NCBI GenBank assembly: GCA_029978815.1
Contig: JAPOIQ010000013.1
Location: 1 to 11,257, forward strand
Reading direction: 5' to 3'
DNA length: 11,257 nucleotides
Source of the DNA: a bacterium
GTDB lineage: Bacteria > Actinomycetota > Acidimicrobiia > Acidimicrobiales > Ilumatobacteraceae
A program made the position numbers and the translations under genes. A model generated the notes under the pieces. It was not told where the DNA came from. It did no database searches and saw only the letters and a list, made by a program, of their open reading frames with translations. Positions 7,749-11,257 of the stretch are shown here, one piece after another. Numbering within the stretch: position 1 is the first letter of the stretch; each line of letters begins with the position of its first letter.

Positions 7749-8686
7749 TGGCGCAGCGACCAGCAACTGAGCGCTTACGACGGCTACTCATCATTTTGCC
7801 GTGGTTGATGGAGCAAGGTGAGGTCGCTGTCGAAGAGGCCGCGAGCAGGTTTTCGATCGGCGTTGATGATCTCATTCGTGACCTTGAGTTGGTCTCGATG
7901 TGTGGTCTTCCTCCGTATGTCGACGAAATGGTTGACGTCTTTATCGATGAAGGGACGATCTTTGTTGGGGTTCCACGCCTCTTCACCCGGCCACTGCGCC
8001 TGAGCGAGGTGGAAGCATTCGAGTTGCTTGCAGCGGGTAGAGCAGCGATGCAGTTACCTGGAGCTGATTCAGATGGTGCGCTCGCGCGCGGCCTACGCAA
8101 GATCGCTGTCGGGCTCGGTGAAGACGACACTGGCGTATTGGTCGTGAACCCGACGCCACCGATCGTGCAGGAACTCACAGGTGCCGTAGAGAACCGCCTG
8201 AGAGTTGAGGTGCGGTACCAGTCCTCGTCCCGAGCTGAACCAGCCCTCCGCCAGATCGAACCGTTCGTTATCTTTTCGTCTCAGGGGAATTGGTATGTGC
8301 ATGCGCATGACGTCGGATCTGACGGATTACGAACATTCCGCGTCGACCGAATTGAGTCGCTTACGGTTGTTGGCAGTGCGGAGCATGAGGCACCCTCATC
8401 AATGCCCGACCCGGGCACGTGGTTCGCGGATGCCGACATTGAACGTGTGACGCTTCGTATTGGCCCCCGTGGAAAGTGGGTGTACGAGCGTTATCCAGTC
8501 GATGAGGTGTCCTCTGCCGATGATGAGGGGTGGGTGACAGTCCGTCTCGCAGTGACTTCTCTGCAGTGGCTCGCGCGTTTGTTGCTGCGGCTCGGTGATT
8601 CGGTTGAGGTTGTTGAACCTCTGACAATGAAGTCGGTCAGGTCGAATGCTGCGGCGCAAGTGCTGCGTCGCTATTCCGTCGGTTGA
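7748..8686 (+). CDS. pafC: WYL-domain transcriptional regulator PafC
   Basis: Second subunit of PafBC, expected to pair with PafB on DNA-damage promoters. The protein is 312 aa. An N-terminal HTH domain starts RLRRLLIILPWLMEQGEV and includes SIGVDDLIRDLELVSMCGLPPY (36-57), typical of PafC. The linker RPLRLSEVEAFELLAAGRA follows at 81-99. The WYL-type domain spans about residues 147-205, with VRYQSSSR (155-162) and RTFRVDRIESL (195-205). The C-terminal domain ends in LRRYSVG. The start ATG shares its A with the pafB TGA. AGAAAG at 7733-7738 is at best a weak ribosome site. The 3' end overlaps the oppositely oriented exonuclease gene by 16 bp. The Pup-proteasome and tatAC genes that often flank pafBC are not seen nearby. 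Confidence 0.93.
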   Translation: MAQRPATERLRRLLIILPWLMEQGEVAVEEAASRFSIGVDDLIRDLELVSMCGLPPYVDEMVDVFIDEGTIFVGVPRLFTRPLRLSEVEAFELLAAGRAAMQLPGADSDGALARGLRKIAVGLGEDDTGVLVVNPTPPIVQELTGAVENRLRVEVRYQSSSRAEPALRQIEPFVIFSSQGNWYVHAHDVGSDGLRTFRVDRIESLTVVGSAEHEAPSSMPDPGTWFADADIERVTLRIGPRGKWVYERYPVDEVSSADDEGWVTVRLAVTSLQWLARLLLRLGDSVEVVEPLTMKSVRSNAAAQVLRRYSVG

Positions 8687-9219
8687 TCCCTCAAAAGGAG
8701 CGGCAGTATCTGAGCCGTTGCGGTTGCGTCGTGCAAGGCGTCGTGGGAGTTGATGATGTCAACGCCGTAACGGTCGCAGATATCGGAGAGGCGGTGTGAC
8801 TGTTGTCGATCAGGGTCGAGCCGTCGTGAGAGCTTCAACGTGCAGGTGTGAGGGCCGTTGGGCAACGTCAATTGATGTCGTTGTGCTGCGGTCGAGAGGA
8901 ATTTCCAGTCAAATGCCAGGTTGTGGGCAACGATTTCACGAGGGCCGATCGTTGCAAATAAGCGTGTGAGGGCCTGTTGGGTGGAGGGCGCAAACAGCAG
9001 TTTCCTTCGCGAGATGTGATGGATGTGTTGGGCGCCGATGTGGTCCCAGGGACGGCGAAGACGAACCATTGATGCCCACGAAGAAAGGTTGGTGAGCGAA
9101 GACTCTCCGTCGACGAGGTCTCCGCAAACAACGGCAACTTGGAAAATCGGGTCAGAAGAGCCGTTGAGCCCACCGGTTTCGAGGTCAATGACCGCGAAAT
9201 GTCTAGTTGATGGGCTCAC
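8671..9219 (-). CDS. DEDDh-family 3'-5' exonuclease (DnaQ/epsilon-like)
   Basis: Predicted 3'-5' exonuclease acting on single-stranded DNA or RNA ends; it could serve in proofreading, repair or RNA trimming. The protein is 182 aa, essentially a single exonuclease domain. Exo I is VIDLETGG with Asp12 and Glu14. Exo II is VAHNLAFDWKFL with Asp104. Exo III is SHDALHDATATAQ with His159 and Asp164, the H-x4-D spacing of the DEDDh class. There is no UvrC-like GIY-YIG or BRCT domain. GTG 9219 is the only usable start, because an in-frame TAG sits at 9229-9231 and the catalytic Asp lies just 11 codons in. There is no ribosome site, but TAGTCT ends 6 nt upstream. It is the last of three minus-strand genes, 35 bp after whiB. 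Whether it is a polymerase III epsilon subunit or a separate nuclease cannot be decided. Confidence 0.9.
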   Translation of the reverse strand: MSPSTRHFAVIDLETGGLNGSSDPIFQVAVVCGDLVDGESSLTNLSSWASMVRLRRPWDHIGAQHIHHISRRKLLFAPSTQQALTRLFATIGPREIVAHNLAFDWKFLSTAAQRHQLTLPNGPHTCTLKLSRRLDPDRQQSHRLSDICDRYGVDIINSHDALHDATATAQILPLLLRDQPTE

Positions 9220-9220
9220 G

Positions 9221-9236
9221 TGGCCAGACTAGGCCA
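9221..9236 (-). promoter_or_regulatory. Putative leaderless exonuclease promoter with flanking inverted repeat
   Basis: On the minus strand the arms TGGCC (9232-9236) and GGCCA (9221-9225) exactly flank TAGTCT (9226-9231). TAGTCT is a TAnnnT hexamer ending 6 nt before GTG 9219. The same stretch can be read as two TCTGGCC direct repeats at a 10-bp period (9232-9238 and 9222-9228). The arrangement resembles a -10 element inside a small operator. No -35 is apparent. Confidence 0.35.
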
Positions 9237-9254
9237 GAGGTGTGACGGGAGCCG

Positions 9255-9569
9255 CTATGCGTTCCGGGCGCGGATGCCAATTGGAGCGGCGACCGTGTAT
9301 CCGAGGAGGTGACGATCTTCCTCGTTTTCTCCGCCCCAGAAGCCGTACTCATGGTTTTCTCGAGCAAATGGTTGACATGGAACACGAACAGGGCAAGCAG
9401 TGCACAGCATGTTGGCACGAGCTTCTCGGCGCTCTCGAGCCTGAGGGCGCTCTGCCTTCTTGGCGAAGAACAACTCGAGACGGCCTTTACACATGGCGAA
9501 TTCTTGCCAGGCAACATCGCGGGGGAGGTCGTCGACTGATTCAAAAACGAGGGTTTCGGCAGCACTCAT
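9255..9569 (-). CDS. WhiB-family [4Fe-4S] transcriptional regulator, WhiB3-like
   Basis: Actinobacterial WhiB-like protein, an iron-sulfur regulator that usually works with the primary sigma factor and senses redox, O2 or NO. The protein is 104 aa. The four cluster ligands are Cys27, Cys56, Cys59 and Cys65 (C-x28-C-x2-C-x5-C), and the GFWGG turn is at 76-80. The long first spacer and the sequence LFFAKKAERPQARERREARANML resemble WhiB3/WhiD rather than WhiB1, WhiB2 or WhiB7; this subfamily call is from memory of the sequences. The strongly basic C-terminal AT-hook-like tail of some members is reduced to GIRARNA. ATG 9569 is chosen: an open frame continues to 9707, but that part lies within phoH coding sequence and has no WhiB similarity. 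GGAG lies only 1 nt before the ATG, inside a palindrome. Confidence 0.93.
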   Translation of the reverse strand: MSAAETLVFESVDDLPRDVAWQEFAMCKGRLELFFAKKAERPQARERREARANMLCTACPVRVPCQPFARENHEYGFWGGENEEDRHLLGYTVAAPIGIRARNA

Positions 9570-9571
9570 AC

Positions 9572-9591
9572 TCCATTTAACACTAAATGGA
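9572..9591 (-). promoter_or_regulatory. Perfect 20-bp palindrome at the whiB start (possible operator)
   Basis: Arms TCCATTTA (9572-9579) and TAAATGGA (9584-9591) are perfect complements around a 4-bp centre. The element ends 2 bp before ATG 9569. It covers TTAAAT (minus strand 9580-9575), a -10-like hexamer 5 nt from the ATG, and the GGAG that could act as a ribosome site. It could be a repressor operator over a leaderless promoter. In a read-through mRNA from phoH it could instead be an 8-bp hairpin hiding the ribosome site. Confidence 0.5.
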
Positions 9592-9599
9592 TCTCTGCT

Positions 9600-9617
9600 A
9601 TTCCCAGAGCAGGGAAT
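9600..9617. repeat. Second inverted repeat between phoH and whiB
   Basis: ATTCCC (9600-9605) and GGGAAT (9612-9617) are perfect 6-bp arms around a 6-nt loop. The element sits about 17 bp after the phoH stop and 8 bp upstream of the whiB palindrome. There is no T-run after it on the minus strand, so it is not a typical intrinsic terminator. It may be an mRNA-stabilising hairpin or a second protein-binding site. Confidence 0.4.
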
Positions 9618-9634
9618 TTTCTCGCGAAGGGCAG

Positions 9635-11059
9635 TTACAGCAGTTCTGCAGCGAGCGATGCGACGCTCGATCGTTCGCATGCTTGCAGGGTGATATGGCC
9701 GAAGCATGGCTGCCCGGTGAAGGCATTTGTGAGAACGGCGAGAGCATTATTTGTCTCACCCAAGTACGGGGCATCGATCTGGCTTGTGTCGCCGGTGAAC
9801 ACCACTTTTGTTCCCTCTCCAACTCTTGTGAGGATCGTTCGCAGCGTCGTGGGTTCAAGGTTCTGGGCTTCGTCGATCACAACCATCTGTTGCTGAAGTG
9901 AACGTCCTCGAAGGAATGTCACCGACTCGAGCGAGAGTTTTTGTCGTTCGGTGAGTTCATCAATAAGTTGGCGTGCGTCGCCTGATGAACGTCGATCGGT
10001 AAGCGCAACGACGGCATCGTGCACCGCCGACATCCATGGGTCGAGTTTTTCATCGAGGCCACCTGGCAGGAACCCGACATCAGCCCGTCCCACGGGGACG
10101 AGTGGTCGGTAGATGGCGACGCGTTCATAGCGCTGTTCTTCGACTACTTGCTCAAGCGCGGCTGCAATGGCGAGGATGGTCTTACCGGTACCGGCGCGGC
10201 CGTCGAGAGCAACGACAGAGATCTCAGGGTCAAGAAGTAGATCGATTGCGAAACGCTGCTCTTTATTTCGAGGATGAAGTCCCCATGGCTGTGCAGGAGC
10301 ATGAGGCAGAAGGTGAAATTGGGCTCCACGCCGGCGTGCAAGGGCCGATTGTGAGCCAGCGCGAATCACTACGAATTCGTTCTCTCGGACAAGCGGGTCA
10401 TCATCGACGCTGAATGCGAGATCGATTCCCGTTGGAGTGTTGTCAGCCTGCTGCAGTACTTCAGCAAGATCGACGACGCCATCGCGGTAGAGGTCATCGA
10501 TGACCTGGGTATCGGCGTCAATGATGTGCCATCCAGTCTGTTGAATTTCTCGTGCTCTGCCAGTTGGCTGGTGCTCAATGGCGCTGAGGCCGAGATGAGC
10601 CGCTTTGATTCGCAATGCGGCGTCATTTGACACCATCAGGGTTGGAGCCTGGCGAGATTGGCCGAGTGCGGCGCCGATGATTCGGTTGTCCGCCTTTGCG
10701 GGATCAAGTCCGTGCTCGATGAGGACATCGCGCTGGACGCCATTGACTTCTATGCGAAGCGACCCCTCGCCGAGGGGAACAGGAAGTGCGAGAGATCCAC
10801 CATGTTTGAGGCGAAGCTCTTCGATCGTCCGCAGTGCGGTTCGAGCCGCACGACCCACGTCGTCCGACCGACCTTTGAGACCGTCGAGTTCCTCGATGAC
10901 GGTAAGTGGAATGACGACATCGGCTTCACCCATTGAGTGAAGACAGGCTGGGTCGGCAATAAGAACTGAGGTGTCAAGTACGACTCTCGTCGTGGAGATG
11001 TCGCTTGTGCCTCCCTTCCCACTGAGAGCGTGGCTGGCAGTTCCGGCGAGATCAGTCAC
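9635..11059 (-). CDS. PIN-domain/PhoH-family ATPase (PhoH2 type)
   Basis: Fusion of an N-terminal PIN ribonuclease domain with a C-terminal PhoH ATPase; characterised PhoH2 proteins couple ATP-dependent RNA unwinding to RNA cleavage. In the 474-aa protein, the PIN domain (about 24-160) has VVLDTSVLIADP (Asp29), VIEELDGLK (Glu56), ADNRI (Asp124) and VSNDAALR (Asp146), the expected acidic metal ligands. The PhoH domain (about 255-474) has Walker A GRAGTGKT (287-294), Walker B VVIDEAQN (393-400), FTGDTSQID (421-429) and the C-terminal CERSSVASLAAELL. Length and order match the family, so it looks intact. GTG 11059 has the best ribosome site in the window. It is the first of three minus-strand genes, 65 bp ahead of whiB. 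No antitoxin-like ORF precedes it within the 198 bp visible. Confidence 0.95.
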   Translation of the reverse strand: MTDLAGTASHALSGKGGTSDISTTRVVLDTSVLIADPACLHSMGEADVVIPLTVIEELDGLKGRSDDVGRAARTALRTIEELRLKHGGSLALPVPLGEGSLRIEVNGVQRDVLIEHGLDPAKADNRIIGAALGQSRQAPTLMVSNDAALRIKAAHLGLSAIEHQPTGRAREIQQTGWHIIDADTQVIDDLYRDGVVDLAEVLQQADNTPTGIDLAFSVDDDPLVRENEFVVIRAGSQSALARRRGAQFHLLPHAPAQPWGLHPRNKEQRFAIDLLLDPEISVVALDGRAGTGKTILAIAAALEQVVEEQRYERVAIYRPLVPVGRADVGFLPGGLDEKLDPWMSAVHDAVVALTDRRSSGDARQLIDELTERQKLSLESVTFLRGRSLQQQMVVIDEAQNLEPTTLRTILTRVGEGTKVVFTGDTSQIDAPYLGETNNALAVLTNAFTGQPCFGHITLQACERSSVASLAAELL

Positions 11060-11060
11060 A

Positions 11061-11070
11061 GATCACCTCT
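11061..11070 (-). promoter_or_regulatory. Strong Shine-Dalgarno site for phoH
   Basis: AGAGGTGATC on the minus strand matches the complement of the 16S rRNA 3' end at nine of ten positions, and its AGAGG core lies 6 nt before GTG 11059. This fixes the start and shows that phoH, unlike the other genes here, is translated from a leadered mRNA. Confidence 0.7.
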
Positions 11071-11170
11071 GCTGAAGTAGGCACAGTTGGGAGCGGGAGT
11101 TATTGGCAAGCAACGTGTCTAGTTGTACATCCAGCAGTGCCGGTGATGGTGGATTTCGAGCGGTCAATTG

Positions 11171-11179
11171 TGTGGATAA
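11171..11179 (-). promoter_or_regulatory. Perfect DnaA-box match
   Basis: The minus strand reads TTATCCACA, identical to the consensus high-affinity DnaA box. It lies about 110 bp upstream of the phoH start. It is a single site with no cluster nearby and no dnaA or dnaN genes, so it is not an origin. It could be a regulatory or titration site, or chance. Confidence 0.35.
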
Positions 11180-11186
11180 CCGAGTA

Positions 11187-11198
11187 ATGCGATCGCAT
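11187..11198. repeat. 12-bp perfect palindrome ATGCGATCGCAT
   Basis: Uninterrupted self-complementary 12-mer containing GCGATCGC, 7 bp from the DnaA-box match. It could be a dyad operator in the phoH upstream region. Palindromes of this length can arise by chance, so function is unproven. Confidence 0.35.
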
Positions 11199-11257
11199 CC
11201 GGCCGTCGCGCCGTTGTGACGTAAGGCATAATCGTCCTGATCAATTGCAAATGCAAC

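Larger units (their letters stand above)
11071..11257. other. Non-coding region upstream of phoH
   Basis: About 190 bp without a convincing gene; the longest ATG frame noticed on the plus strand here is 13 codons. It must hold the phoH promoter and leader, but I could not pick a -35/-10 pair with confidence. It contains a DnaA-box match, a 12-bp palindrome, and a short inverted repeat TTGCA-AA-TGCAA at 11245-11256. CATAAT at 11227-11232 is a -10-like hexamer on the plus strand, possibly for a gene beyond the window. Confidence 0.5.

Noticed and set aside
9600..9617. Intrinsic terminator for phoH
   Set aside because: The stem is only 6 bp and no T-run follows on the minus strand. I list it as an inverted repeat instead.
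9570..9707. 46-residue N-terminal extension of whiB
   Set aside because: The added sequence overlaps the 3' end of phoH on the same strand, has no WhiB similarity, and would run through the 20-bp palindrome. ATG 9569 gives a normal-length WhiB.
11060..11257. Replication origin suggested by a DnaA box
   Set aside because: There is a single box only, no AT-rich unwinding region, no box cluster and no dnaA, dnaN or rpmH nearby.
1..11257. Defence island, prophage, integron, CRISPR array or insertion sequence
   Set aside because: All genes are recognisable core or regulatory families of normal length. No integrase or transposase, spaced repeats, or tRNA attachment sites were seen.

Overview
The window looks like ordinary chromosome from an actinobacterium. 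It carries two lineage markers: a WhiB-type iron-sulfur regulator and a tandem PafB/PafC pair of WYL regulators. Moderate GC (by eye in the mid-50s percent), heavy use of GTG starts and Thr/Ser-rich linkers on the cell-wall enzyme would suit an Acidimicrobiia-like member, but that placement is inference. I see no mobile elements, CRISPR arrays, tRNA or rRNA, and coding density is very high.

Layout from left to right: (i) a membrane-anchored L,D-transpeptidase (+) runs tail to tail into a RarD/EamA permease (-). (ii) The permease is divergent from glucose-6-phosphate isomerase pgi (+), with only about 40 bp between them. (iii) pgi converges on the glycogen debranching enzyme glgX (-), with 5 bp between the stops. 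(iv) glgX is divergent from a three-gene + strand unit, 3-hydroxyacyl-CoA dehydrogenase - pafB - pafC, in which each stop and the next start share one base (TGATG). (v) pafC converges with a 16-bp overlap on a minus-strand series: PIN-PhoH ATPase, then a WhiB3-like regulator, then a DEDDh exonuclease. (vi) About 200 bp of non-coding sequence lies upstream of the phoH gene and includes a perfect DnaA-box match and a 12-bp palindrome.

Functional themes: central sugar and glycogen metabolism (pgi, glgX), peptidoglycan cross-linking (L,D-transpeptidase), acyl-CoA/hydroxybutyrate metabolism (FadB2-like), DNA-damage regulation (PafBC) and nucleic-acid processing (exonuclease, PIN-PhoH). The genes do not form one obvious pathway.

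No new multi-gene system is evident. The most notable non-coding signal is at the translation starts. Six of the seven genes that head a possible transcript without a good Shine-Dalgarno site have a -10-like hexamer (TAnnnT or xAnnnT) ending 5-7 nt before the start codon, which is the layout of leaderless promoters. The seventh, whiB, has a weaker match. In two cases (whiB and the exonuclease) an inverted repeat overlaps or brackets that hexamer like an operator. Only phoH has a textbook Shine-Dalgarno site.
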